Positions 49,242-57,056 of a DNA stretch of 64,000 nucleotides are shown here, in pieces. The notes under the pieces are model-generated. The model searched no databases and was not told the DNA's origin. It saw only the letters and a list, made by a program, of their open reading frames with translations. Origin of the DNA: Tsukamurella sp. 1534 (lineage in GTDB: Bacteria > Actinomycetota > Actinomycetes > Mycobacteriales > Mycobacteriaceae); the NCBI RefSeq assembly GCF_000312385.1, contig NZ_HE997626.1, positions 1,456,572-1,520,571 on the forward strand, in the 5' to 3' direction. Both the position numbers and the translations under genes were made by a program. The stretch's first letter is position 1; each line of letters starts with the position of its first letter.

Positions 49242-50218
49242 TCCGCTTCCGCGGGGAGCGCCGTCACCACGCCGCCGGCGTGCCCGGCCTCCCGCAACGC
49301 CCGCTGCCATCCCGCCCCGTCCAGCACGGGGGCGAACGGGGTGCGGCGGGCGTTCTCGTACCTGCGGCGGGCCGCGTAGCCGCGCTCGGTGATCGTCCCG
49401 ACGGTGCCGTGCTCGGCCAGCTCGGCGCGGGCCGCGTTCAGCGCGGCGATGGTGTCGTCCAGCGCGTCCAACAGGGCGCCGGCGTTCGCCTCGCACATGG
49501 CGTTCACCAGTGACGGTGCCGTGCCCGCCACCCGCGTCACGTCGCGGAAGCTGCTCGCCGCGAGCGTGAGCGCCAGCTGTTTCGCGGCCGGATCCGACTC
49601 GGCTGCGATCGCCACCGCCTCCGCCACCACGTGCACCGAGTGCGAGATCCGGGCGACGGCCGCATCGTGTTCCGCGGATCCCGCGGGAACGATCACGGCG
49701 CCGCAGTCCAGCCCCACGGACGCGGCGAGCCGCCAGGCCCGCGACGGGGTGTCGTCGTCGGCCGTGACGACCCACATCGCCCCGTCGAACAGGGTGGCGT
49801 CGGTGGCCTCCCAGCCGGAGAACGCCGTCCCCGCCATGGGGTGCCCGCCGGCGTAGCGGCCCGTCAGGCCCGCGGCGGCGACCCGCCGGGCCACGTCGCC
49901 CTTGACGCTGACGGCGTCGGTCAGCCACGCGCCGGGCGCGTGGTCGGCGACGGCCGCGAGCACCCCGTCGAGCGCGGGCACCGGGACCGCCACCACGATC
50001 ACGTGCCCGCCGTCGTTCGCCCGGCGCAGGGTGGCGGCGAGGTCCGTCGTCGCGTCGAAACCGGCGGCCGAGGCGTCGTCGGCGGCCGCCGCGGACCTGT
50101 TCCACCCGTACGCGGGTCGCCCCGCGCGGTCGAGCGCGCGCAGGATCGAGCCGCCGATCAGGCCGAGGCCCAGGACGCAGACGGGGACGGCGGAACGGGG
50201 GGTACGCGGGGCGGACAC
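49211..50218 (-). CDS. tyrA: Prephenate dehydrogenase
   Basis: Oxidises prephenate to 4-hydroxyphenylpyruvate in tyrosine synthesis. The 335-residue protein has the NAD loop CVLGLGLIGGSILRALD at the N terminus, TDAVSVKGDVARRV, then the substrate region GRYAGGHPMAGTAFSGWEAT with the catalytic His, and the helical half FRDVTRVAGTAPSLVNAMCE. Start GTG 50218. It is divergent from the tadA pair with 78 bases between, as in M. tuberculosis Rv3752c-Rv3754 (orientation from memory). Confidence 0.93.
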   Translation of the reverse strand: MSAPRTPRSAVPVCVLGLGLIGGSILRALDRAGRPAYGWNRSAAAADDASAAGFDATTDLAATLRRANDGGHVIVVAVPVPALDGVLAAVADHAPGAWLTDAVSVKGDVARRVAAAGLTGRYAGGHPMAGTAFSGWEATDATLFDGAMWVVTADDDTPSRAWRLAASVGLDCGAVIVPAGSAEHDAAVARISHSVHVVAEAVAIAAESDPAAKQLALTLAASSFRDVTRVAGTAPSLVNAMCEANAGALLDALDDTIAALNAARAELAEHGTVGTITERGYAARRRYENARRTPFAPVLDGAGWQRALREAGHAGGVVTALPAEADQSTRLDRPG

Positions 50219-50284
50219 GCCACCAGCGTTCCACAGGGCGGGCGCGATGCCGCTCGAGGCGTGTCGTTTCACCCGGATTGCGGT

Positions 50285-50290
50285 TACGGT
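50285..50290 (+). promoter_or_regulatory. -10 hexamer for the tadA operon
   Basis: TACGGT ends six bases before ATG 50297; leaderless layout. Confidence 0.6.
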
Positions 50291-50296
50291 TCTTCC

Positions 50297-50815
50297 ATGG
50301 CCGCACAGACCTCGCCGGAGAAGTATGACGACACCGACGGATACGCCGTCGCGGTGGTGCGCGACGAGACGTCGTGGTCCGTGTCCCTGCTCGACCCCGG
50401 TGCGCTGCGGACCATCGGCAACGCCGAGCAGGAGCTCAAGGGCCTGCGCGCGGCGGGCGCCCTGTTCGGCCTGCTCAACGTGGACGACGAGTACTTCGTC
50501 ATCGTGCGCCCGGGCCCGTCGGGCACCCGGCTGCTGCTGTCGGATGCGACCGCGGCCGTGTTCGACGACCTCGCCGAGCAGGCCCTCGACCGGCTCAACG
50601 TGGAGGTACCGGACATCGATCCGGACGAGATCGAGGACACCGACCCGTGGCCCGAGGGCGATCTCGCGATCCTCGCGGACCTGGGGCTGGGGGAGCAGGA
50701 GCTCGGCGTGCTCCTCGCCGACCCCGATCTGTACCCCGATGAGCAACTGCAGGTGATCGCGGAGCGGCTCCGGTTCGACGGGGAGCTGGGCGCGATCCTC
50801 GACGCCCTGAACTGA
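50297..50815 (+). CDS. tRNA adenosine deaminase-associated protein (Rv3753c-like)
   Basis: A 172-residue acidic protein always found beside tadA in Mycobacteriales. YAVAVVRDETSWSVSLLDPG opens it; VDDEYFVIVRPGPSGTRLLL and the Asp/Glu-rich VPDIDPDEIEDTDPWPEGDL follow; the end is LRFDGELGAILDAL. It has no enzyme motif and may help TadA or bind tRNA. It precedes tadA by one base. Confidence 0.85.
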   Translation: MAAQTSPEKYDDTDGYAVAVVRDETSWSVSLLDPGALRTIGNAEQELKGLRAAGALFGLLNVDDEYFVIVRPGPSGTRLLLSDATAAVFDDLAEQALDRLNVEVPDIDPDEIEDTDPWPEGDLAILADLGLGEQELGVLLADPDLYPDEQLQVIAERLRFDGELGAILDALN

Positions 50816-50816
50816 C

Positions 50817-51281
50817 GTGCCCCACCTCGCCTCCGAGCGTTCGGCGATGGGGCTCGCGCTCGACGCCGCGCGCCTGTCCGGCCCGGACGACGTGCCCGTG
50901 GGCGCCGTCGTCCTCGGGCCCGACGGTGCCGTGCTCGCCCGGGCGGGGAACCGGCGGGAGGCGCTGGGCGACCCGACCGCGCACGCCGAGGTGCTCGCGC
51001 TGCGCGAGGCCGCCGCGCTGTTCGGCGACGGGTGGCGCCTCGGTGGCTGCACGCTGGCCGTGACCCTGGAGCCGTGCGCGATGTGCGCGGGCGCCCTGGT
51101 CTCCGCGCGGATCGGCCATCTCGTGTTCGGGGCGTTCGAGCCGAAGACGGGCGCGGTGGGCTCGGTGTGGGACGTGGTGCGCGATCCGCGGGTGGCGCAC
51201 CGGGTGACGGTCCGCGCGGGCGTCCGGGAGGCGGAGTGCGCTGCGCTGCTCACCGAGTTCTTCGCCCCGCACCGCGGCTGA
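50817..51281 (+). CDS. tadA: tRNA-specific adenosine deaminase
   Basis: Converts A34 to inosine in tRNA-Arg(ACG), which is encoded in this window at 39147. The 154-residue deaminase has the zinc motif HAEVLALREA (His plus general-base Glu) and EPCAMCAGAL (two Cys). Length and motif spacing are normal. The GTG lies one base after the upstream stop. It is an essential housekeeping gene. Confidence 0.95.
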   Translation: MPHLASERSAMGLALDAARLSGPDDVPVGAVVLGPDGAVLARAGNRREALGDPTAHAEVLALREAAALFGDGWRLGGCTLAVTLEPCAMCAGALVSARIGHLVFGAFEPKTGAVGSVWDVVRDPRVAHRVTVRAGVREAECAALLTEFFAPHRG

Positions 51282-51327
51282 CCTGCCGATTCGGCGCTCC
51301 GGTGGGTGTCCGGTAAAGTACTCCGAC

Positions 51328-51415
51328 GGTGGCGTGTCCGAGCGGCCGAAGGTGCAACACTCGAAATGTTGTGTGCGGTAACCCCGTACCGAGGGTTCAA
51401 ATCCCTCCGCCACCG
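51328..51415 (+). tRNA. tRNA-Ser (anticodon CGA)
   Basis: An 88-base class II tRNA. Acceptor GGTGGCG (51328-51334) pairs with CGCCACC (51408-51414), discriminator G. Anticodon loop CTCGAAA in CAACA/TGTTG; long variable arm GTGCGGTAACCCCGTAC; T-arm GAGGGTTCAAATCCCTC. TAAAGT at 51314-51319 is the probable -10 box. The C-terminal codons of the convergent DUF2306 gene overlap its 3' part. Confidence 0.97.
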
Positions 51416-52101
51416 CCGAGAGGAACCCTCTCCGACCGAGTTCGGAGGGGGTTCTTCGCTTTTCGGGCCGCGTCGCGTCGCCCCGACCCTGTCGCCGCCG
51501 GCCGCCGCCGGCGCGGGGTGCGGCGGATCCACCACTCGCACAGTCCCAGCGCGATCATCCAGCTGAGCCACGCGGTGAGGCCCGTGACGAGGGTGTCCCC
51601 GAGCGGGCCGTCGATCCCGAGCGCGCCGATCGTGATCGCCAGCACCGGGGCCAGGATGCGGTTGATGATCACGGAGTACATGAGCGTCGCGCTGCGCAGC
51701 ATCCAGCGGCGGTGCGACGGGACGTCGCCGCGCAGGATCGCGCGCACGCCGAGGCCGGTGAACAGCAGGGTGAGGGTCCCGAGCGTCACGTTGGAGACCG
51801 CGTTGACGGGCCCGAACGGGGAGACGGTGCCGACGGCGATCGCGCCGAGCGCCCCGGGGATCGCGCACGCGACGTAGACCCGGCCGGCGATCCGGTGGTA
51901 TCGGGCGAACCAGCGGCGGCCCAGCTGGATCAACCCGGCGAGCATCGCGACGGAGCCCAGCATGATGTGGCCGACGAGGAGCGCGTAGTACCAGGACGGC
52001 TGGTCGTCGAGGGGGACGCGACTGCCCCCGGTGAGGTACGGCGGCAGCGAGTACGCCAGGAACACCGCCACGATCAGCGCGCCGATCAGCATCTTCTTCA
52101 T
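51397..52101 (-). CDS. DUF2306-like membrane protein with an unusual C-terminal tail
   Basis: A 234-residue membrane protein with six or seven helices. The core WYYALLVGHIMLGSVAMLAG, then FARYHRIAGRVYVACAI and DVPSHRRWMLRSATLMYSV is typical of DUF2306 (heme-b-like His positions in helices). Residues about 190-234 form a basic tail (RRTPRRRRPAATGSGRRDAA onward) that reads through the tRNA terminator at 51423-51454 and stops inside tRNA-Ser(CGA). The natural end of the protein was therefore probably lost or displaced. Function is unknown; cytoplasmic-membrane location is sure. Confidence 0.78.
   Translation of the reverse strand: MKKMLIGALIVAVFLAYSLPPYLTGGSRVPLDDQPSWYYALLVGHIMLGSVAMLAGLIQLGRRWFARYHRIAGRVYVACAIPGALGAIAVGTVSPFGPVNAVSNVTLGTLTLLFTGLGVRAILRGDVPSHRRWMLRSATLMYSVIINRILAPVLAITIGALGIDGPLGDTLVTGLTAWLSWMIALGLCEWWIRRTPRRRRPAATGSGRRDAARKAKNPLRTRSERVPLGGGGGI
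51423..51454 (+). terminator. Terminator after tRNA-Ser(CGA)
   Basis: A 13-bp stem with one G-T pair (GAACCCTCTCCGA with TCGGAGGGGGTTC) starts seven bases past the tRNA; TTCGCTTTTCG follows. It lies within the C-terminal coding region of the convergent DUF2306 gene. Confidence 0.8.
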
Positions 52102-52185
52102 GCCCGCGACGGTAGGAAGAGGGCCCGCGCGGGCGGATCACCCGCGCGGGCCGTTCCGCCTCACCCCTGCGGGTGAGGCGGGCGC

Positions 52186-52599
52186 TCAGTGCGAGCTGAA
52201 GAAGCCGATCGACTTCGGCGCGCTGTCGCACCGCGCCAGCATGCCCGGGGTGTCGGTGAAGTGGCAGTTCCAGCCCTCGACGGTGGCGGGCTTCGCCGAC
52301 GCGATCATCGGGCCGAAGGCGTTCGCCACCTTCATGGCCTCACCGCAGTCGACCTTCGCGCTGCCCACGACGTGGACGTACAGCGCACCGTCGGGTCCGC
52401 GGGTCTGGCCGCACATCTGCCCGCGGGTGACCTCCTGTGCCGCGGAGGACTCGGCGGCCGTCGCGGTGGAGGTGGCGGCGCCGGATTCGGCGCCGGAGGA
52501 GGATTCGGAACCGCCGCCGCAGCCGGCGAGGAGGAGCCCCCCGAGAGCGGCTACTGCGACGGTTGTGACTGGTGTTGTTAGCCTGCGCGCGTTGCTCAT
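52186..52599 (-). CDS. Small lipoprotein, unknown function
   Basis: A 137-residue secreted lipoprotein. After the signal TVAVAALGGLLLAGC (acylated Cys at the end of a LLAGC lipobox) comes a Ser/Thr/Ala linker, then a folded domain with VTRGQMCGQTRGPDG, KVDCGEAMKVANAFG and WNCHFTDTPGMLARCDS, with several Cys likely in disulphides. It might bind a small ligand or metal on the outer face. ATG 52599 lies seven bases after TAGGGT (minus strand). Confidence 0.85.
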   Translation of the reverse strand: MSNARRLTTPVTTVAVAALGGLLLAGCGGGSESSSGAESGAATSTATAAESSAAQEVTRGQMCGQTRGPDGALYVHVVGSAKVDCGEAMKVANAFGPMIASAKPATVEGWNCHFTDTPGMLARCDSAPKSIGFFSSH

Positions 52600-52606
52600 G
52601 CACCCC

Positions 52607-52612
52607 ACCCTA
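52607..52612 (-). promoter_or_regulatory. -10 hexamer for the lipoprotein gene
   Basis: TAGGGT on the minus strand ends seven bases before ATG 52599; leaderless layout. Confidence 0.55.
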
Positions 52613-52744
52613 CCGGCGTACCGGTGATTGACGTCACAAAACTGCCGGTCAGCGGGTTACTTGCACTCTGAATCGATCGGTACACTGGCGGGCAGACCGC
52701 AGCGCGGCAGCCCGTGCGCCTTCCGACGAACCGGAGTTCCTCCC

Positions 52745-55700
52745 ATGGCACTGCTTCTGTACCGGTTGGGCAAGTTCGCCTACCTGAACCGCTTCAAGGT
52801 CATCGCCGTCTGGCTGCTGGTGTTCATCGGCATGGGCTTCGGCGCCTTCGCACTCAGCAAGGCCACCGTCGACAACTTCAACCTGCCCGGCCTGCCCTCC
52901 GAGAAGGCGACGAACATCGTCTCCGAGGGCTTCGGCGGCGAAGGCGGCGAGGACCCGTTCACCAGCGCGTCGGCGACGCTCGTCTTCCACGCCACGCAGG
53001 GCAAGCTGACCGATCCCGACAACGCCAAGGGCATCGACAAGACGATCGCCGACCTCAAGGCGATGAAGGACGGGGACAAGGAACTCGTCAAGGATCCGCA
53101 GCTGCTGATCAACCCCACCGCCCAGCTGGACCAGAACACGCTCTCGGCCGAGCAGCGCCAGAAGCTGGAGGCGATGGCGGCGCAGCAGAAGGACATCGAG
53201 TCCACCAAGTCGCCTGAGCAGAAGAAATCCGACGCGGACGCGACGGCGAAGGTCAGCCCCGACGGGAAGACCGCGCAGCTCAAGGTCGAGTTCGTGGGCA
53301 AGGTGACGGACCTGCCGAAGGACACCGCCGAGAAGATCAAGGACGCCCGGGAGGCCGGCCAGGACGCCTCCGGCGGCTCGCTCCAGGTGGAGGCCGACGG
53401 TTCCGCCGCCAAGGGCATGGAAGACATGGGCATGACCAGCGAGCTGATCGGCATGCTGGTGGCCGCGGTGGTCCTCATCATCACCTTCGCGTCGCTCGTC
53501 GCCTGGGGCCTGCCCCTGCTCAACGCGATCATCGCGGTGCCGGTCGCGCTGTGCGGCGTCATGATCGCGACCCACTTCATCGAGCTGGGCACCTTCCCCA
53601 CGGTGCTGACCTCGATGATCGGCCTCGCCGTGACCATCGACTACGCGCTGTTCATCGTCTCGCGGTACCGGCACGAGTTGCGGAGGCTCAGCGCCTCGTC
53701 TCGGGAGGAGCGCGCCGAGGCCGCGGGCATCGCCGTGGGCACCGCGGGCACGGCCGTCATCTTCGCCGGCCTGACGGTGATCATCGCGCTCGCCGCGCTC
53801 GCGTTCATCGGCATGGACTTCCTCGGCCAGATGGGTGTCGCCGCCGCGTGGGGCGTGCTCGTGGCCGTGATCGTCGCGATCACGCTGCTGCCCGCCCTGC
53901 TGGGCCTGTTCGGCGGCAAGGTGTTCGCCGGCCGGGTCAAGGGCCTGCACCCGCAGGACACCGACCAGGGCGAGGGCCGCACCGCCAACGGCCTGCGCTG
54001 GGCCAACGTGGTCAAGAAGGTCCCGGTGGTCACGCTCGTCGCGGGTATCGCCGTCCTCGGCATCCTCGCGATCCCGATGAAGGACATGCAGACCGCGCTG
54101 CCGGGCTCCGGCATGAGCGAGAAGTCGACGTCGGAGCGCAAGGCGTACGACCTCATCGCCGACGGCTGGGGCGCGGGCGCCAACGGGCCGCTCATGGTGG
54201 CGATCGACGGTTCGAAGGTGCTGCCGGAGCAGCGGCTGCGGACCTACGGCAACATCGTCGAGAGGCTCAACCAGGATCCGGTGTTCAAACCCCTCGTCGC
54301 GAACGCGCAGATCGCCGCGCTCGCCCCGGACAACCGCGCCGCCCAGGTGATCGTCACGTCCAAGACGGGGCCCAACGAGCAGGGCACCAAGGACCTGGTC
54401 GAGAAGCTCCGCGCGCTTCCCAACGGGCCCAACGGCACCGAGGCGCGGCTCAACACGGACCTCGGCGTGGCCGGCGCCACGGCGATCGAGATGGACATCT
54501 CGGAGAAGCTGAACAAGGAGGCGCTGCCGAAGTACCTGGCGATCGTCGTGGGACTGGCGTTCCTGTTGCTGCTCATCGCCTTCCGGTCGATCCTCGTGCC
54601 GCTCACCGCGGCGCTGGGGTTCCTGCTGTCGGTGGTCGCCACGTTCGGCGTGACCTCCGCGATCTTCACCGACGGCGCGCTCGGGCTCATCGACAACACC
54701 CAGCCGCTGGTCTCGTTCCTGCCGATCTTCATGATCGGCATCGTGTTCGGCCTCGCGATGGATTACCAGGTGTTCCTGGTGTCCCGCATGCGCGAGGAGT
54801 TCGTGCACACGGGGGACGCGAAGCAGTCGGTGGTCACCGGCGTCCGGTACGGCGCCCGCGTGGTGACCGCCGCGGCGATCATCATGATCTCCGTGTTCGC
54901 CTCGTTCATCCTCAACGAGCAGGTGTTCATCAAGGAGATCGGCTTCGGCCTCGCCATGGCCGTGCTGTTCGACGCCTTCGTGGTGCGGATGGTGATCATC
55001 CCGTCGATCATGATGCTGCTGGGCAAGCACGCCTGGTGGCTGCCCAAGTGGCTCGACAGGATCCTGCCGAACGCCGACATCGAGGGCGAGAAGCTGGTCG
55101 CGCGGCTCGCCGAGCGCGACCCGAAGACCACCGCGATCCTCGCGGATTCCGTCACCGAGAACTTCGGCGTCCCCGCGGCGGCGACCGCACCGATTCCGGC
55201 CGGCGCGGGCGCGGCGGCCGCCGGTGCGGCCGCGACCGCGGCGATCGCCGGCAGCACCGAGGAGCGGCACGACACGGCCGAGGTCGGGCTCGCCCGACCC
55301 GCGGGCCGCAACGGTGCCCCGGTCAACGGGGTCAACGGCGCGGACCGTCCGGGGGAGGCGCCGACGGTGCCCGTCCCCGCCGCGAACGCCGATGCGGCGA
55401 AGGGCGATGCGGGGCAGCCCGCGCGGGACGCGGTTCCCGCGGATGAGGCGGCGGAGGCCGCCGCGGAGCCGTCGGCACCCGACACGGCCGAGTACCCGGT
55501 CGCGCGGCCCGGCGCCCCGACGTCCGCGCAGGCCACGACGGGCCCGATCCGCGAGCGCAGCCGCCCCGGCACCACGCGTGACGAGATCGCGCAGCTGCGG
55601 GAGCAGAACCGGGCGATCGCGGCCGAGCTCAGCGCGCTGCGCTCGGACTACCGGTCGATGGCCAGCCGCACCCGCCTGCAGAGCGAGCACGTCAGCGATC

Positions 55701-56965
55701 CCACGCGATTCGACGTGGAGGCCCGCCTCGAGGGCCCGGGCGACCCGCTGGGCCGCGCCGGGCGCCTGCTCACCCCGCACGGCGAGATCCTCACGCCGGC
55801 CTTCATCCCGGTGGGCACCAAGGCCACGGTGAAGACGGTGATGCCGGACGCCGTGGCGGACCTGGGCGCGCAGGCTGTGCTGGCGAACGCCTACCACCTG
55901 TACCTGCAGCCGGGCCCGGAGATCGTGGAGCAGGCCGGCGGCCTCGCGAAGTTCATGAACTGGGAGGGCCCCACCTTCACCGATTCCGGTGGCTTCCAGG
56001 TGATGTCGCTGGGATCCGGGTTCAAGAAGGTCATCGACATGACCGGCGGCTCTGGCGAGGAGCCGCTGGGCGACGACGCGATCGCCGAGGGCAAGGACCG
56101 GCTGTCGCGGGTGGACGACGACGGGGTGACCTTCCTCAGCCACCTCGACGGCACGGAGCACCGGTTCACCCCGGAGCGCTCGATGCAGATCCAGCACCAG
56201 CTGGGTGCCGACATCATCTTCGCGTTCGACGAGCTGACCACGCTGCACAACAGCCGCGACTACCAGGTGACGTCGCTGGAGCGCACGCGGCTGTGGGCGC
56301 GGCGCTGCCTGTCCGAGCACAACTGGCTCACGGCGCAGCGGCACGACGCCGCGTCGCTGTGGGGCGTGGTGCAGGGCGCGCAGTACGAGGACCTGCGCCG
56401 CAAGGCGGCCCGGGACCTGCGGGCGCTGAGCGAGGAGGACCAGCTGTCCGGCGGCCTCGGCTTCGGCGGCTACGGCATCGGCGGTGCGCTGGAGAAGGCG
56501 AACCTGTCGACGATCGTGCGCTGGGTCAACCAGGAGCTGGAGGAGGACAAGCCCAAGCACCTGCTGGGCATCTCCGAGCCGGACGACATCTTCGCCGCGA
56601 TCGAGCAGGGCGTGGACACGTTCGACTGCGTCTCCCCGTCGCGGGTGGCGCGCAACGGCGCGATCTACTCGGTGGACGGCCGTTACAACGTGACCAACTC
56701 CCGGTTCAAGACGGACTTCCGGCCCCTGGACCCGGAGACGGAGAACTTCACGTCGCAGTACTCGCGGGCGTACATCCATCACCTGTTCAAGGCCAAGGAG
56801 GGGCTCGCCGCCACGCTGGCGACGATCCACAACGAGCAGTTCATCGTCTCGCTCGTGGCGCGTATCCGGCAGTCGATGGTCGACGGGACGTACTGGGAGT
56901 TCAAGGAGGAGTTCCTGGGGCGCTACTACAAGGGCACCCAGCAGCACCTCGCCAAGTCCGACTAG
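52745..56965 (+). CDS. MMPL-family lipid transporter fused in frame to a tRNA-guanine transglycosylase-like domain
   Basis: One 1406-codon frame without a stop. Residues 1-785 form an MMPL/RND transporter with 12 helices: YRLGKFAYLNRFKVIAVW, the loop domain up to about 235, SMIGLAVTIDYALFIVSRYR and MIGIVFGLAMDYQVFLVSRM (the proton-relay helices with Asp-Tyr pairs). Residues 785-945 are a Pro/Ala-rich linker, 945-975 a coiled coil (REQNRAIAAELSALRS). Residues 985-1406 are TGT-like: TDSGGF with Asp1080, FDE with Asp1162 and FDC with nucleophile Asp1294. The zinc Cys positions read T1332, N1334 and S1337. A separate tgt starting at ATG 55658 is possible, but there is no ribosome-binding site before it. 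MMPL and TGT homology are sure; the fusion is what the sequence shows. Confidence 0.88.
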   Translation: MALLLYRLGKFAYLNRFKVIAVWLLVFIGMGFGAFALSKATVDNFNLPGLPSEKATNIVSEGFGGEGGEDPFTSASATLVFHATQGKLTDPDNAKGIDKTIADLKAMKDGDKELVKDPQLLINPTAQLDQNTLSAEQRQKLEAMAAQQKDIESTKSPEQKKSDADATAKVSPDGKTAQLKVEFVGKVTDLPKDTAEKIKDAREAGQDASGGSLQVEADGSAAKGMEDMGMTSELIGMLVAAVVLIITFASLVAWGLPLLNAIIAVPVALCGVMIATHFIELGTFPTVLTSMIGLAVTIDYALFIVSRYRHELRRLSASSREERAEAAGIAVGTAGTAVIFAGLTVIIALAALAFIGMDFLGQMGVAAAWGVLVAVIVAITLLPALLGLFGGKVFAGRVKGLHPQDTDQGEGRTANGLRWANVVKKVPVVTLVAGIAVLGILAIPMKDMQTALPGSGMSEKSTSERKAYDLIADGWGAGANGPLMVAIDGSKVLPEQRLRTYGNIVERLNQDPVFKPLVANAQIAALAPDNRAAQVIVTSKTGPNEQGTKDLVEKLRALPNGPNGTEARLNTDLGVAGATAIEMDISEKLNKEALPKYLAIVVGLAFLLLLIAFRSILVPLTAALGFLLSVVATFGVTSAIFTDGALGLIDNTQPLVSFLPIFMIGIVFGLAMDYQVFLVSRMREEFVHTGDAKQSVVTGVRYGARVVTAAAIIMISVFASFILNEQVFIKEIGFGLAMAVLFDAFVVRMVIIPSIMMLLGKHAWWLPKWLDRILPNADIEGEKLVARLAERDPKTTAILADSVTENFGVPAAATAPIPAGAGAAAAGAAATAAIAGSTEERHDTAEVGLARPAGRNGAPVNGVNGADRPGEAPTVPVPAANADAAKGDAGQPARDAVPADEAAEAAAEPSAPDTAEYPVARPGAPTSAQATTGPIRERSRPGTTRDEIAQLREQNRAIAAELSALRSDYRSMASRTRLQSEHVSDPTRFDVEARLEGPGDPLGRAGRLLTPHGEILTPAFIPVGTKATVKTVMPDAVADLGAQAVLANAYHLYLQPGPEIVEQAGGLAKFMNWEGPTFTDSGGFQVMSLGSGFKKVIDMTGGSGEEPLGDDAIAEGKDRLSRVDDDGVTFLSHLDGTEHRFTPERSMQIQHQLGADIIFAFDELTTLHNSRDYQVTSLERTRLWARRCLSEHNWLTAQRHDAASLWGVVQGAQYEDLRRKAARDLRALSEEDQLSGGLGFGGYGIGGALEKANLSTIVRWVNQELEEDKPKHLLGISEPDDIFAAIEQGVDTFDCVSPSRVARNGAIYSVDGRYNVTNSRFKTDFRPLDPETENFTSQYSRAYIHHLFKAKEGLAATLATIHNEQFIVSLVARIRQSMVDGTYWEFKEEFLGRYYKGTQQHLAKSD

Positions 56966-57036
56966 CGGCAGCGGCAGAACTTCGGCCTCCAGGGAGCCGC
57001 GAACGTCGATCACCCTGGTGGCATGAAGTCTCCGCA

Positions 57037-57056
57037 CGGTAAGATACGGCCATGTC
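57037..57056. repeat. 20-bp inverted element, copy 1, with promoter hexamer
   Basis: CGGTAAGATACGGCCATGTC contains the -10 hexamer TAAGAT (57040-57045) and the ATG of the GlxA gene. Its reverse-complement copy, with two changes, lies at 58000-58019 over the other end of the gene. Confidence 0.8.

Noticed and set aside
49211-52231. tyrA read as a 1006-residue protein reaching upstream to 52231
   Set aside because: The extension runs through tadA, tRNA-Ser and the DUF2306 gene; GTG 50218 gives the normal 335-residue enzyme.
52649-57037. A 1462-residue open frame on the minus strand opposite the MMPL-TGT gene
   Set aside because: It is a long antisense shadow of a GC-rich gene; its translation is low-complexity (Arg, His, Asp, Leu) with no motif, while the plus strand encodes two clear enzyme families.
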